Positions 24,989-34,617 of a DNA stretch of 64,000 nt are shown piece by piece; position 1 is the first letter of the stretch; the number at the start of each line of letters is the position of its first letter. The stretch is taken from NCBI GenBank assembly GCA_965228045.1, contig OZ245789.1, positions 1,116,001 through 1,180,000 on the forward strand, written 5' to 3'. This DNA comes from JANQEU01 sp965228045. GTDB taxonomy: Bacteria; Bacteroidota; Bacteroidia; Cytophagales; Cyclobacteriaceae. Under the pieces are notes generated by a model. The model was given only the letters and a program-made list of their open reading frames with translations. It did no database searches and was not told the origin of the DNA. The position numbers and the translations under genes are program-made.

Positions 24989-25729
24989 TCAGGAATTGAA
25001 GCTAGCTTTTAAGTAGTCTCTGTTCAGCATTGCAATGTTCGTAAGGCTGATTTCCTTGGGACATTCCGCTGCACAGGCACCGGTATTGGTACATGCTCCA
25101 AAACCTTCTTCATCCATGGTTGCTACCATTTTTTGAACCCGGTCCATTCTTTCCACCTGGCCTTGTGGAAGTTTCCCAAGGTGAGCCACTTTGGCAGACA
25201 CAAATAGCATGGCAGAAGCATTTTTGCATGCTGCCACACAGGCCCCACAACCTATACATGTTGCCGCATCCATGGCTTCCGAGGCAATCTGCTTCGAAAT
25301 GGGGATTTCATTCGCATCTGGAGTTCCTCCGGTGTTTACGGAAATATAACCTCCGGATTGAATGATCCTGTCAAAAGAGGTCCTGTCTACAACCAGATCT
25401 TTGACAATCGGGAATGCTTTTGCCCTCCAGGGTTCGATGGTGATGGTATCCCCGTCTTTAAAGCTTCTCATATGGAGCTGGCAGGTAGTTGTCTGGTGCG
25501 GTCCGTGTGGTTGCCCATTGATGAAAAGACTACACATTCCGCAAATACCTTCCCTACAGTCGTGGTCAAAGTGAATTGGCTCTTCCCCTTTTTCCTCCAA
25601 CTCTATGTTTAGCTGGTCAAGCATTTCCAGGAAGGAAGAGTCCTGGGAAACATCATCGATGGTGTAGGTTTTGAATTCACCTTTGGACTCGGCATTTTTT
25701 TGCCGCCATATTTTTAGTGTAAGTTTCAT
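24989..25729 (-). CDS. sdhB: succinate dehydrogenase/fumarate reductase iron-sulfur subunit
   Basis: A 246-residue subunit that carries electrons from SdhA to quinone. The [2Fe-2S] ligands are Cys58, Cys63, Cys66 and Cys83 (CREGICGMC). The [4Fe-4S] and [3Fe-4S] ligands fall in CIGCGACVAACK (Cys158, 161, 164, 168) and in Cys213, Cys219, Cys223 (GACTNTGACAAECP). Last gene of sdhCAB. The closely spaced order C-A-B is standard in Bacteroidota, where the enzyme works with menaquinone. Confidence 0.96.
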   Translation of the reverse strand: MKLTLKIWRQKNAESKGEFKTYTIDDVSQDSSFLEMLDQLNIELEEKGEEPIHFDHDCREGICGMCSLFINGQPHGPHQTTTCQLHMRSFKDGDTITIEPWRAKAFPIVKDLVVDRTSFDRIIQSGGYISVNTGGTPDANEIPISKQIASEAMDAATCIGCGACVAACKNASAMLFVSAKVAHLGKLPQGQVERMDRVQKMVATMDEEGFGACTNTGACAAECPKEISLTNIAMLNRDYLKASFNS

Positions 25730-25749
25730 TGCTTCTCGATTCGAATGGT

Positions 25750-27690
25750 TTACTTATAACTTCTCTGGGTCAACTTGACATTTTCGAAGACAAGATCTTC
25801 TTTGTGGAGTTTCTCAGCTTTGTCCTCACCGGTATATTCCCATGCACCTGCAAATGTGAAATTATTATCGTCTCTTCTTGCTTCACCTTCCTCCGTTTGG
25901 TGCTCGGTACGAAAGTGTCCGCCACATGATTCATCCCGCATCAGTGCATCGTCAATCATCAATTCTCCTAGTTCCATGAAATCAGCCACCCTACCAGCTT
26001 TCTCCAGGCTCATGTTTAATTCATCACCAGTTCCGGTCACTTTCACATCCTTCCAAAACTCGTTTCTGATGTCCTGAACCATTTTTTTGGCTTTCTTTAA
26101 TCCTTCCGCATTTCGCGCCATACCACAATAATCCCACATTACTTTTCCCAGCTCCTTGTGAAATACGTCCACAGGCTTTGACCCCTGGATGCCTAACAGC
26201 TTGTCTATCCCATCTTTCACCTCTTTTTCGGCTGCTTTGAAAGCCTCATGCGTTACCGGCACCTTTTCATAGGATTGTCGGGCCAGGTAATCTCCGATAG
26301 TATATGGAATCACAAAATATCCGTCCGCCAGCCCCTGCATCAAAGCACTTGCTCCAAGTCTGTTAGCTCCGTGATCTGAGAAGTTAGCCTCACCAAGGGC
26401 ATATAATCCGGGGATTGTGGTCATCAGGTTATAATCTACCCAAAGACCTCCCATAGTATAGTGAACAGCCGGATAAATCTTCATGGGGACATGATATGGA
26501 TCGTCACCCGTTATTTTTTCATAGATGTCGAAAAGGTTACCGTACTTCGCACGGATCGTATCTTCGCCATCTCTTTTGATTGCATCCGCAAAATCAAGAT
26601 ATACGGCCAATCCGGTGGGAGCTACACCTCGGCCATCGTCACAAACGTCTTTAGCATTTCTGGAAGCCACATCCCTGGGGACCAGGTTTCCAAAGGAGGG
26701 ATAACGAGTCTCCAGATAATAATCTCTGTCCTCTTCAGCTATATCGGTTGCCTTGATTTCACCTTTACGGATTTTCTCAGCATCTTCTTTTTTCTTCGGC
26801 ACCCAGACCCTTCCGTCATTTCTAAGTGATTCAGACATCAGGGTCAGTTTAGACTGATGTTCGCCGGAGACGGGAATACATGTCGGATGTATTTGAGTGT
26901 AGCACGGATTAGCGAAGAAAGCTCCTTTTTTATGTGCTCTCCATGCTGCAGTAGCATTGGACCCCATAGCATTGGTGGAGAGGTAAAAAACATTACCATA
27001 GCCACCGGTACAAAGCAGGACTGCATGAGCAGAATGTGATTCGATCTCTCCCGTGATGAGGTTTCTTGCCACTATCCCCACGGCCTTACCATCCACAGTG
27101 ACAAGGTCAAGCATTTCCGTTCTGGAGTATAGTTTCACTTTCCCATTGTTCACCTGACGACTAAGCGCACTATAGGCACCAAGCAGCAATTGTTGACCAG
27201 TTTGTCCTTTGGCGTAAAATGTTCTGGAAACCTGAGCACCACCAAAGGAGCGGTTGTCCAGGAGCCCACCATATTCCCGGGCGAAAGGAACACCCTGCGC
27301 TACGCATTGATCTATGATATTGGTGCTTACCTGTGCCAAACGATAGACGTTTGCTTCTCTGGAGCGGTAGTCACCACCTTTAATCGTGTCGTAGAATAAT
27401 CGGAAGACACTATCTCCGTCATTTTGATAATTTTTTGCAGCGTTGATACCGCCTTGTGCGGCAATACTGTGTGCACGGCGAGGGCTATCCTGGAAGCAAA
27501 AAGCTTTGACATTGTAGCCTAGTTCTGCCAGAGAGGCAGCCGCGGAAGCTCCTGCAAGGCCCGTTCCCACCACTATCACTTCATATTTTCTTTTGTTAGC
27601 CGGATTTACCAGCTTCATACCGAATTTGTGATTGGTCCACTTATCTTCTAATGGTCCTGCTGGAATTTTTGAATCAAGTACTGTACTCAT
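25750..27690 (-). CDS. sdhA: succinate dehydrogenase/fumarate reductase flavoprotein subunit
   Basis: The 646-residue catalytic subunit. FAD is bound by VVGTGLAGASAAAS (about 41-54), and the flavin is covalently held by His74 in RRAHSIAAQGG. Substrate-site and C-terminal regions show the usual HYTMGGLWVDYN, GEANFSDHGANRLG and the late RDESCGGHFRTEHQT helix with catalytic Arg. Acts on the cytoplasmic face with SdhB and SdhC, interconverting succinate and fumarate. It lies 10 bases from sdhC and 20 from sdhB. Confidence 0.97.
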   Translation of the reverse strand: MSTVLDSKIPAGPLEDKWTNHKFGMKLVNPANKRKYEVIVVGTGLAGASAAASLAELGYNVKAFCFQDSPRRAHSIAAQGGINAAKNYQNDGDSVFRLFYDTIKGGDYRSREANVYRLAQVSTNIIDQCVAQGVPFAREYGGLLDNRSFGGAQVSRTFYAKGQTGQQLLLGAYSALSRQVNNGKVKLYSRTEMLDLVTVDGKAVGIVARNLITGEIESHSAHAVLLCTGGYGNVFYLSTNAMGSNATAAWRAHKKGAFFANPCYTQIHPTCIPVSGEHQSKLTLMSESLRNDGRVWVPKKKEDAEKIRKGEIKATDIAEEDRDYYLETRYPSFGNLVPRDVASRNAKDVCDDGRGVAPTGLAVYLDFADAIKRDGEDTIRAKYGNLFDIYEKITGDDPYHVPMKIYPAVHYTMGGLWVDYNLMTTIPGLYALGEANFSDHGANRLGASALMQGLADGYFVIPYTIGDYLARQSYEKVPVTHEAFKAAEKEVKDGIDKLLGIQGSKPVDVFHKELGKVMWDYCGMARNAEGLKKAKKMVQDIRNEFWKDVKVTGTGDELNMSLEKAGRVADFMELGELMIDDALMRDESCGGHFRTEHQTEEGEARRDDNNFTFAGAWEYTGEDKAEKLHKEDLVFENVKLTQRSYK

Positions 27691-27700
27691 CCTCCGTTGA

Positions 27701-28378
27701 TTAACTTCTTAAAAATATGATTATTGGAATTGCGGCCAGGGCCAATGGAATTATGATGGCATATGCCCCACCCAATCCCTTAATAAATGGTGTATACTTC
27801 TTATGATTGATGCCAAGAGTTTGAAAAGCGCTTTGAAACCCATGCCACAAATGGAATGATACTACCAGCATAGCAACGACGTATAGAATCACCTCAAGTG
27901 GATTGGCAAAAGTACTATACACCAGACCAGCCATATCCGGGATGTCGGTTCCCGGCATATTCTCCACAAGGTGTGGCCTGAAATACTTATACGAAAAGAA
28001 ATTGTACAGGTGGATGATCAAAAACAATAGTATGACCACCCCAAAAGGGCCCATAAGCTTTGAGGCCCAATTGTCCACGCCTGACTTGTTGGAGCTATAT
28101 CCTACTGGCCGTGCAGATTTGTTATTGCCAATGAGTAGAATACCTTGTACGATGTGGAGGAGTATTCCTGCAAAAAGGCCTACCTCAGCAATTCTTATGA
28201 ATATGCTTTCCTTCATGAAATGAGCGTATTCATTAAATGCCAATCCGCCATCTGTTTTAAGCAGCAATAAATTTCCGATAAGGTGTTCTGCCAGGAAAAC
28301 GATAAGAAAAATCCCTGTGAGAGACATTATTAATTTCTTACCAATCGAACTCGTTAGTGTTTTAGTCAACCAACTCAT
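27701..28378 (-). CDS. sdhC: succinate dehydrogenase cytochrome b558 subunit
   Basis: A 225-residue membrane anchor with five hydrophobic segments. Histidines suited to binding two b hemes lie in AEHLIGNLL, LLHIVQGIL, IIHLYNFFSY and FHLWHGFQSA. A single five-helix subunit with di-heme ligation marks the type B enzyme used by menaquinone-based Bacteroidota. First gene of the operon, 32 bases downstream of a well-formed -7/-33 promoter. Confidence 0.94.
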   Translation of the reverse strand: MSWLTKTLTSSIGKKLIMSLTGIFLIVFLAEHLIGNLLLLKTDGGLAFNEYAHFMKESIFIRIAEVGLFAGILLHIVQGILLIGNNKSARPVGYSSNKSGVDNWASKLMGPFGVVILLFLIIHLYNFFSYKYFRPHLVENMPGTDIPDMAGLVYSTFANPLEVILYVVAMLVVSFHLWHGFQSAFQTLGINHKKYTPFIKGLGGAYAIIIPLALAAIPIIIFLRS

Positions 28379-28409
28379 AGTGTTAAATGTGGTTCAGGTT
28401 GTTTCGGTT

Positions 28410-28440
28410 CAAAGGTATATTCGGATTAATTGTCCTGCAA
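28410..28440 (-). promoter_or_regulatory. sdhCAB promoter
   Basis: On the minus strand, TTG (28440-28438), a 20-base spacer and TACCTTTG (28417-28410) match the Bacteroidota -33/-7 consensus TTG-N(19-20)-TAnnTTTG. The expected start of transcription leaves a leader of about 25 bases before the sdhC ATG. Confidence 0.7.
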
Positions 28441-28599
28441 TTCATTAATATAAATTGATGATACATCATAATCTCCACATGTCAAACCATTTTTATAACT
28501 CAAAAATTCAAGTTTCCTTTATTTTTATCGTTCTAAAGCAAGAGTTGAGGGCGAATATCAAATAGGAGAGTGCAAATGCGATCAAAGGAGCGGGCCGAC

Positions 28600-31497
28600 A
28601 TGAGTTTGATTATCAGGATTTTATCTTTTTTCTTATTGATCATAACCGTATTTACAAGTTACGGTACACACATCCGTGCAGGTGAGATCATCGCCCGTCG
28701 GATAGATCCTACACCAGGAAGCTATACATATCGGTTCACTTTTATCGGTTATCGCGATGTGGAATCAGGCATTGAATTTGGAGGTGGGGTATTTGACTTC
28801 GGCGATGGAAATACGGTAAGTGGGGATGAGGTTTCTTTCACATTGGTAGAGAATTTGGCTGACAATGTGGTGAAAGAGATTTTTGTTGTAGAGCATACCT
28901 ACGCTGCAGCGAGAGATTATCTGGTCAGCTATGAAGAGCAGAATCGAAATGCCGGCATTTCCAACATGGCAAATTCCGTGAACACCAAATTTTATGTTGA
29001 AACCTTAATTGTGATAGACCCATTTATTGGTAACAATAGCAGTCCGATTTTGACAGTTCCTCCGATAGATGAAGGGGCGCCAGGGTCAAGGTTCATCCAT
29101 AATCCCGGGGCATTCGATCCTGATGGTGACAGTCTCTCTTTCGTTTATGAATTCAGAGTGGGCAATGAAACACAGATCATCATTCCGAAAAGTAGCCGGG
29201 ATGTTGAGGTCACCAATTACCAGGAACTGAATGACCCTCAATTCTACACCAATTTCCCTGTTGCCTCTGAAGATGGAAATCCACCTACCCTTGAGCTTGA
29301 TGGATCGTCAGGTGATTTAGTTTGGGATGCACCAGGGGATATATTCCAACTGATGAGTGCGGACTGCCCGCCAGGTGTTGAGGAATGCTCCGAGTACAAC
29401 ATTGCCTTCAGGGTAGTCGAATATCGAAATATCAATGGGGTATGGGAAAGATTGGGGTATGTAACCAGAGACATGCAGATCACAATTTGGGATGGTGAAA
29501 ATGAAAAGCCAGAGTTGTCTGTTCCACCGGATGAATGTGTGACTGCAGGTGAAACTGTAAATATTACTGTTACCGGCAGTGATCCGGATGGTGACAGAGT
29601 CAGCCTGGAAGCCTTTGGCGGACCATTTGAAATTAATTCACCTGCAACATATACTCCCTTCCAGCAGGATAGCATCATTTATCAAAACCAACCTGGTACC
29701 CTGGAATTAGAGTGGAACACAGTGTGCGGTCATGTCAGAGAGCGGCCCTACGAAGTTCAGTTTAAAGTGACCGATCAGCCCTTACTTTCGGATGGAAGAA
29801 AAAGAGGGCCTTCGCTGGTGGAATTTGAGACCTGGGAAGTGACAGTAGTCGGACCACAACCAACGGGTTTGGAGATCGAAGCGGAGACCGGGAGATCTAT
29901 CAGGTTGAATTGGGATCAGTATACTTGTTCAAATGCTTCCAACATGCAAATTTGGAGAAGAGTAGGAGATACGAACCTCCAAATTGGGGAGTGCGATGTC
30001 GGGATGCCATCAATTGCAGGATTCAGATTGATCAAATTGCTGCCGATTGACCAGCTTTCGACGATAGATGCCGGTTTGGCTCCCGGAGCGAAATATTGTT
30101 ACAGGATTGTAGCCCAATACCCCGAACCGGGTGGTGGTGAAAGCTACGTTTCAGAAGAGGTTTGCATTACGCTGGATGGAGATGCCCCGGTGATAACCAA
30201 TGTCTCCATAGAAGAGACTGCAGAAGAGGGAATTGTTCAGGTAGGCTGGACACCACCGCTGGATATTGATGCCACTCAATTTCCACCTCCTTACAGCTAC
30301 CAGGTTTTCAGAAAATTGAGTTCGGATTCTATAGGATTTGACGCCATTTCCGACGTCATTGGGACTACATCCTACACTGATGTGGCTGCGAATACCCTGG
30401 AAGAAGTTTATGATTACAGAATCGTATTGTACGATGCAGGCTCAAATTTCGTGGATTCATCGGCCATTGCCTCAAGTCCCGTGTTGGATGCACGATCTGT
30501 CATTCAGGCCATTGACCTTTCCTGGGATGCTGATGTCCCCTGGTCAAATATTACGGCGTTGGCACCATTTCACTACATCTACAGAGACAATGTTTTTCAA
30601 AACGATCCGACGCGCATTGCATTGATAGACTCTGTAGATGTGACAGAAAATGGACTGGCGTATTTCGATGACGGTAGATTTAACAATCAAAATCTGGATG
30701 AGGACCTGGAATACTGTTATTATGTTACCACCTATGGTAGCTATGACAATGAGGACATTCCTTCTCCTTTGATCAATAATTCACAAATTCTTTGTGCCAG
30801 TCCAAGTGACAATGAAGCACCTTGTCCACCTGTTAACCTGATTGTGTCGAATAATTTTGATTGCGAATCAGCCGTTGCGGAATCAGGTTGTAGTGCGGTA
30901 GTTTTTGAGAACGAATTTGAGTGGGAGCAGGAATTCGAACAGGATTGTGATGATGACGCCTTGTATTACAGAATTTACTTCTCTGCCACGGGCTCGGACG
31001 AAGATTACATTTTACTGGACAGTACTGATCAGTTTTCATTCGTCCATGGTAATCTCCCTTCATACAAAGGCTGCTACAAGGTTTCGGCAGTGGATCGTTC
31101 TTTGAACGAAAGTGAGCTTTCGGAAGCACTTTGCATTGATAATTGCCCTAACTACCTATTGCCAAATGTATTCACGCCGAATGCCGACGGATACAATGAT
31201 ACTTTCACGCCTTATTTCAGTAATAGCACAAATCCAGTTGAGGATTTTGACAATACCAATTGTCCCCGCTTCGTAAATGACGTGGATTTCAAGGTCTATG
31301 ATCGAAATGGTGTGCTTGTATTTGATCTGGATGCACAGCCAGAAAAAAGCATTTATATCAATTGGGATGGTAAGAATAACAACGGTCGCGAGCTTCCGGA
31401 AGGGGTTTATTATTATGTTGCTGAATTACAGGTAGATGTGTTAGAAGTCTCTGATTCCAAACAAACCTTGAATGGATGGATTCAGCTTCTAAGATAG
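28600..31497 (+). CDS. large secreted multidomain protein with T9SS gliding-motility-type C-terminal domain
   Basis: A 965-residue secreted protein. Signal peptide MSLIIRILSFFLLIITVFTS; an early PKD-like strand (FDFGDGNTVSGDE) near residue 65-80; cadherin-like or Ig-like stretches with repeated DPDGD motifs; FN3-like modules between about 415 and 830. The last 115 residues (from about 851) form the T9SS type B / gliding motility-associated sorting domain: LPNVFTPNADGYNDTF, VYDRNGVLVFD and WDGKNNNGRELPEGVYYY. The protein should cross the outer membrane by T9SS and stay on the surface or be released. The ATG at 28600 gives the best signal peptide and has AAGGAG upstream; in-frame GTG 28570 and ATG 28576 are alternatives. 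Its 3' end overlaps the next gene by 22 bases. Confidence 0.9.
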   Translation: MSLIIRILSFFLLIITVFTSYGTHIRAGEIIARRIDPTPGSYTYRFTFIGYRDVESGIEFGGGVFDFGDGNTVSGDEVSFTLVENLADNVVKEIFVVEHTYAAARDYLVSYEEQNRNAGISNMANSVNTKFYVETLIVIDPFIGNNSSPILTVPPIDEGAPGSRFIHNPGAFDPDGDSLSFVYEFRVGNETQIIIPKSSRDVEVTNYQELNDPQFYTNFPVASEDGNPPTLELDGSSGDLVWDAPGDIFQLMSADCPPGVEECSEYNIAFRVVEYRNINGVWERLGYVTRDMQITIWDGENEKPELSVPPDECVTAGETVNITVTGSDPDGDRVSLEAFGGPFEINSPATYTPFQQDSIIYQNQPGTLELEWNTVCGHVRERPYEVQFKVTDQPLLSDGRKRGPSLVEFETWEVTVVGPQPTGLEIEAETGRSIRLNWDQYTCSNASNMQIWRRVGDTNLQIGECDVGMPSIAGFRLIKLLPIDQLSTIDAGLAPGAKYCYRIVAQYPEPGGGESYVSEEVCITLDGDAPVITNVSIEETAEEGIVQVGWTPPLDIDATQFPPPYSYQVFRKLSSDSIGFDAISDVIGTTSYTDVAANTLEEVYDYRIVLYDAGSNFVDSSAIASSPVLDARSVIQAIDLSWDADVPWSNITALAPFHYIYRDNVFQNDPTRIALIDSVDVTENGLAYFDDGRFNNQNLDEDLEYCYYVTTYGSYDNEDIPSPLINNSQILCASPSDNEAPCPPVNLIVSNNFDCESAVAESGCSAVVFENEFEWEQEFEQDCDDDALYYRIYFSATGSDEDYILLDSTDQFSFVHGNLPSYKGCYKVSAVDRSLNESELSEALCIDNCPNYLLPNVFTPNADGYNDTFTPYFSNSTNPVEDFDNTNCPRFVNDVDFKVYDRNGVLVFDLDAQPEKSIYINWDGKNNNGRELPEGVYYYVAELQVDVLEVSDSKQTLNGWIQLLR

Positions 31498-31898
31498 ACC
31501 ACCATGTGGTGCTTTTTGATGGGGTATGTAACCTTTGTAATGGTGCAGTCAACTTCATATTGGATCAAAATCCAAATAAGGATCTGAAGTTCGCTGCCTT
31601 GCAGTCCGAAGTTGGGAAAGAATTGGTAAAGGATCTTTCAAATATTCCCGATTCCATTGTTTTTTATTCAAGAGGAAAAGTCTTCTACAAGAGTCAGGCT
31701 GTTCTGGAAATTTCCAGGTATTTGAGAAGCCCATGGAGGTACGCACAGGTATTAAAGATCATACCGACATTCCTGTCCGACTGGATTTATGATTTGATTG
31801 CAAAATATCGATACCGATTATTTGGCAGGAGAGACGCTTGCAGGGTGCCTACACCGGAACTTAAAGACAGGTTTCTGGATTCATCTTATGTTGGCTAG
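31476..31898 (+). CDS. thiol-disulfide oxidoreductase-like DCC family protein (DUF393)
   Basis: A 140-residue DCC-family protein. The name-giving motif is intact: VLFDGVCNLCNGAVNF (D-x-x-C-x-x-C), followed by the family's DLKFAALQSE, SIVFYSRGKVFYKSQAVL and a C-terminal helix ending YRLFGRRDAC. Members are predicted redox proteins, function unknown. The start lies inside the end of the preceding T9SS substrate gene; that 22-base overlap suggests coupling, though the two proteins act in different compartments. Confidence 0.85.
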   Translation: MDSASKIDHHVVLFDGVCNLCNGAVNFILDQNPNKDLKFAALQSEVGKELVKDLSNIPDSIVFYSRGKVFYKSQAVLEISRYLRSPWRYAQVLKIIPTFLSDWIYDLIAKYRYRLFGRRDACRVPTPELKDRFLDSSYVG

Positions 31899-31922
31899 TT
31901 TTGCCAACCAAAAATTCATTCT

Positions 31923-32795
31923 ATGCGCGCTTTTGTTTTCCCAGGTCAGGGAGCCCAATTCTCAGGAATGGGCAAGGACCTTTATGACGAGTTTGAAGAG
32001 GCTAAGAAACTTTTTGATCAGGCCAATGAAATACTGGGTTTTGAGATCACAAAAACTATGTTTGAAGGTTCTGACGAAGAATTGAAGCAGACACGGGTTA
32101 CTCAGCCGGCTATATTTCTACATAGTGTGATCAATGCGATTGTAAAGGACGGATTCGAGCCTGAGATGGTAGCAGGGCATTCGCTCGGCGAATTTTCGGC
32201 CCTGGTAGCTGCAGGTGGTCTTTCATTTGAGGATGGTTTGAAGCTCGTAGCCAAGAGAGCTTCAGCGATGCAGAAGGCATGTGAAAACACTAAATCCACA
32301 ATGGCTGCCGTTTTAGGATTGGAAGATGAAATTGTCGAGAAGATATGTTCGGAAACAGCGGGAACAGTGGTTCCTGCAAATTACAACTGTCCCGGTCAGT
32401 TGGTGATCTCAGGTGAATATGGGGCAGTGGAATCAGCATGTGAAAAGATGAAGGAAGCTGGAGCAAAAAGGGCATTGATTTTACCTGTTGGGGGAGCATT
32501 TCACTCTCCTTTGATGGAAAGTGCCCGTGAGGAACTTCAGCAGGCTATTACTTCTACTGATTTTTCGGAACCAAGGTGTCCCATCTATCAGAATGTAGAC
32601 GCAAAAGGTCATACAGAAATAGCTGAGATCAAAGAAAATCTTATTACCCAGTTGACAGCTCCTGTAAGGTGGACTCAGTCCATCCAACAAATGATTTCTG
32701 ATGGAGCTACTTCCTTTACGGAATCAGGTCCTGGTAAAGTTTTGCAGGGACTGGTCAAGAAAGTAGACCGGGAAATGGAAGTAGCAAGCTTGTAG
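31923..32795 (+). CDS. fabD: malonyl-CoA:ACP transacylase FabD
   Basis: A 290-residue acyltransferase that loads malonate on acyl carrier protein for fatty acid synthesis. Start PGQGAQFSGMG, nucleophile Ser87 in GHSLGEF, Arg112 in KRASAM, and His194 in GAFHSPL form the expected active site. The length is usual for FabD. It heads a run fabD - small lipoprotein - cmk - ispH with short gaps or overlaps. Confidence 0.95.
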   Translation: MRAFVFPGQGAQFSGMGKDLYDEFEEAKKLFDQANEILGFEITKTMFEGSDEELKQTRVTQPAIFLHSVINAIVKDGFEPEMVAGHSLGEFSALVAAGGLSFEDGLKLVAKRASAMQKACENTKSTMAAVLGLEDEIVEKICSETAGTVVPANYNCPGQLVISGEYGAVESACEKMKEAGAKRALILPVGGAFHSPLMESAREELQQAITSTDFSEPRCPIYQNVDAKGHTEIAEIKENLITQLTAPVRWTQSIQQMISDGATSFTESGPGKVLQGLVKKVDREMEVASL

Positions 32796-32799
32796 AGAA

Positions 32800-32937
32800 A
32801 TGAAAAAATCCGTATTTATATTAATGCTGTTGTTGTTCAGTCTGGTTTTTGAAGGCTGTCAAAAGTATCCCAGCCAAACCAGAAAAGGCAAAATCAAGCC
32901 CGGTAAGCCAATTCCCTGCCCGGTTAAAGACTGCTAA
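32800..32937 (+). CDS. small putative lipoprotein, 45 aa
   Basis: A 45-codon gene hidden between fabD and cmk. The product starts MKKSVFILMLLLFSLVFEGC, a lipoprotein signal with Cys20 as the likely lipidation site (the -3 to -1 residues FEG are less than ideal). The mature part is only 26 residues, rich in Lys and Pro, and ends in PCPVKDC with two further cysteines. The start is four bases after the fabD stop, and the TAA shares one base with the cmk ATG (TAATG), so spacing fits an expressed operon gene. Function unknown; a paired-Cys tail could make a disulfide or bind metal, which is a guess. Confidence 0.75.
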   Translation: MKKSVFILMLLLFSLVFEGCQKYPSQTRKGKIKPGKPIPCPVKDC

Positions 32938-33614
32938 TGTCCGAAATCGTAATAGCGATCGATGGCTTTTCCGGGACAGGCAAGAGTTCTACGGCAAAAG
33001 CGGTAGCCAGAGCACTCAATTATCGTTACCTGGATTCCGGCGCCATGTACAGAGCAGTGACCCTGCATTTCATTCGTGAGGGAATCGAACTTTCTGAGAA
33101 AAATGATGTTATCAAGGCAATGGACGCCTTAACACTAAATATCAAACCATCAAAAGAAGGAATTGATGTTTACTTAAATGATGAAAATGTCAGCATTGAC
33201 ATCAGGTCCGCGGATGTCAATGCAATGGTGAGCCAGGTGGCTGCAATTTCAGAGGTGCGTGAAAAACTGGTGGCAAAGCAGCAGCAAATTGGTAAGGACA
33301 AGGGGATTGTAATGGACGGACGGGACATTGGTTCTGTTGTGTTTCCGGAAGCAGAGCTAAAGATTTTTATGACCGCAAAACCTGAGATTAGGGCCAGGAG
33401 AAGATTAAAGGAACTCCAGGGAGCCGGATTGGACCCTGATCCATCGGATGTCCTTCAAAACCTGTTGGAAAGGGATCGAATTGATTCCACCAGGCAGGAT
33501 AGCCCCCTGATAAAGATGGAAGACGCCATTGAAATAGATACTTCTGACCTTACCTTTGAGGAGCAGGTGGACCGAATTGTAGATTTGGCAAAGAAAGAAA
33601 TACATGAGGATTGA
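32937..33614 (+). CDS. cmk: cytidylate kinase
   Basis: A 225-residue CMP/dCMP kinase that makes CDP and dCDP with ATP. The P-loop GFSGTGKSS is at 10-18; YLDSGAMYRAVTLH and VMDGRDIGSVVFP are the classic nucleotide-binding motifs, and the LID-like RARRRLKEL and final DRIDSTRQDSPL follow. It shares one base with the small lipoprotein gene and overlaps ispH by 11 bases. The pairing cmk-ispH is common in Bacteria. Confidence 0.95.
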   Translation: MSEIVIAIDGFSGTGKSSTAKAVARALNYRYLDSGAMYRAVTLHFIREGIELSEKNDVIKAMDALTLNIKPSKEGIDVYLNDENVSIDIRSADVNAMVSQVAAISEVREKLVAKQQQIGKDKGIVMDGRDIGSVVFPEAELKIFMTAKPEIRARRRLKELQGAGLDPDPSDVLQNLLERDRIDSTRQDSPLIKMEDAIEIDTSDLTFEEQVDRIVDLAKKEIHED

Positions 33615-34500
33615 GATAGACGAGAACTCAGGGTACTGTTTTGGAGTGGAGTTTGCCATACAGATGGCAGAGGATGAACTCAATGATTCCGGGGAGTTGT
33701 ATTGCCTTGGAGACATCGTTCACAACAGGATGGAAGTGGAGCGGCTCAATGCATTGGGACTTAAGATCATTGACCGGGAAGAGCTTCACGAATTAAGAGA
33801 TTGCAAGGTCTTGATCAGAGCACATGGAGAACCACCTGAAACCTATCAACTTGCTATGAAAAATAATATTGAGTTGATTGATGCCTCATGCCCTGTTGTG
33901 CTGAAGCTTCAGAACAGGGTCAAGGGGGCGTATGATGATGCCACAGAGAAAGAAGGACAGATCGTAATATATGGCAAGACAGGCCATGCGGAAGTCATTG
34001 GTCTCACCGGTCAGACCAGAGATGAGGCCATTGTGGTAACCACGGAAGAGGATCTTGATAAGATCGATTTTACAAGGCCAATAACCCTTTTTAGTCAGAC
34101 TACGAAAAGTACTGCGGGGTTCTATGCCATCAAGGAAGAAATTGAGAAAAGAGCACAAAAGGAAGTTGGCGCTTTTGACGAGACATTTTTTAAAGCCAAC
34201 GACAGCATCTGCAGACAGGTGAGCAATCGTGAACCGCAGATGGAACGCTTCTCGCAAAAGCATGACGTAATACTTTTTGTTGCCGGAAAGAAAAGTTCGA
34301 ATGGAAGGGCATTGTACAATGTCTGTAAGCAGTTCAATCCAAATAGTTATTTTATCGAAAGTGAAGCCGAGTTGGATCAGGATTGGTTGAAAGGAGCTGA
34401 CTCCGTTGGTATATGCGGGGCAACCTCCACACCAAACTGGTTGATGAAACAGGTAGCTGATAAGATTCAGGAGGATTTAACTAAGGTTGAAGCCGTTTGA
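33604..34500 (+). CDS. ispH: 4-hydroxy-3-methylbut-2-enyl diphosphate reductase IspH
   Basis: A 298-residue iron-sulfur enzyme for the last step of the MEP isoprenoid pathway, making IPP and DMAPP. The three cluster cysteines are Cys12 (GYCFGV), Cys96 (ASCPVV) and Cys203 (DSICRQ), and substrate-site His40 (IVHNRMEV) and His128/Glu130 (GHAEVIG) are present. The C-terminal GATSTPNWLM is also standard. Last gene of the fabD-lipoprotein-cmk-ispH run, closed by a terminator. Confidence 0.96.
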   Translation: MRIEIDENSGYCFGVEFAIQMAEDELNDSGELYCLGDIVHNRMEVERLNALGLKIIDREELHELRDCKVLIRAHGEPPETYQLAMKNNIELIDASCPVVLKLQNRVKGAYDDATEKEGQIVIYGKTGHAEVIGLTGQTRDEAIVVTTEEDLDKIDFTRPITLFSQTTKSTAGFYAIKEEIEKRAQKEVGAFDETFFKANDSICRQVSNREPQMERFSQKHDVILFVAGKKSSNGRALYNVCKQFNPNSYFIESEAELDQDWLKGADSVGICGATSTPNWLMKQVADKIQEDLTKVEAV

Positions 34501-34534
34501 AAAATGGCCTAAAATCAGAATTTAGGGCCATTTT
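34501..34534 (+). terminator. terminator after ispH
   Basis: AAAATGGCC / GGCCATTTT stem, continued by TAAA / TTTA around a short loop, starting at the base after the ispH stop. It separates the fabD-ispH run from the nqr operon. Confidence 0.8.
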
Positions 34535-34574
34535 ACGATTTAGAACCGGACATTCCATTTGAACAATTTTTTGT

Positions 34575-34582
34575 TATTTTTG
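34575..34582 (+). promoter_or_regulatory. -7 element of the nqr operon
   Basis: TATTTTTG fits TAnnTTTG and lies 36 bases before the nqrA ATG. No convincing -33 TTG at the usual distance, so the call rests on one element and on the position after a terminator. Confidence 0.45.
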
Positions 34583-34617
34583 TCCCGATTTTTGAAGAAG
34601 ACACCCAACTAAACCCG

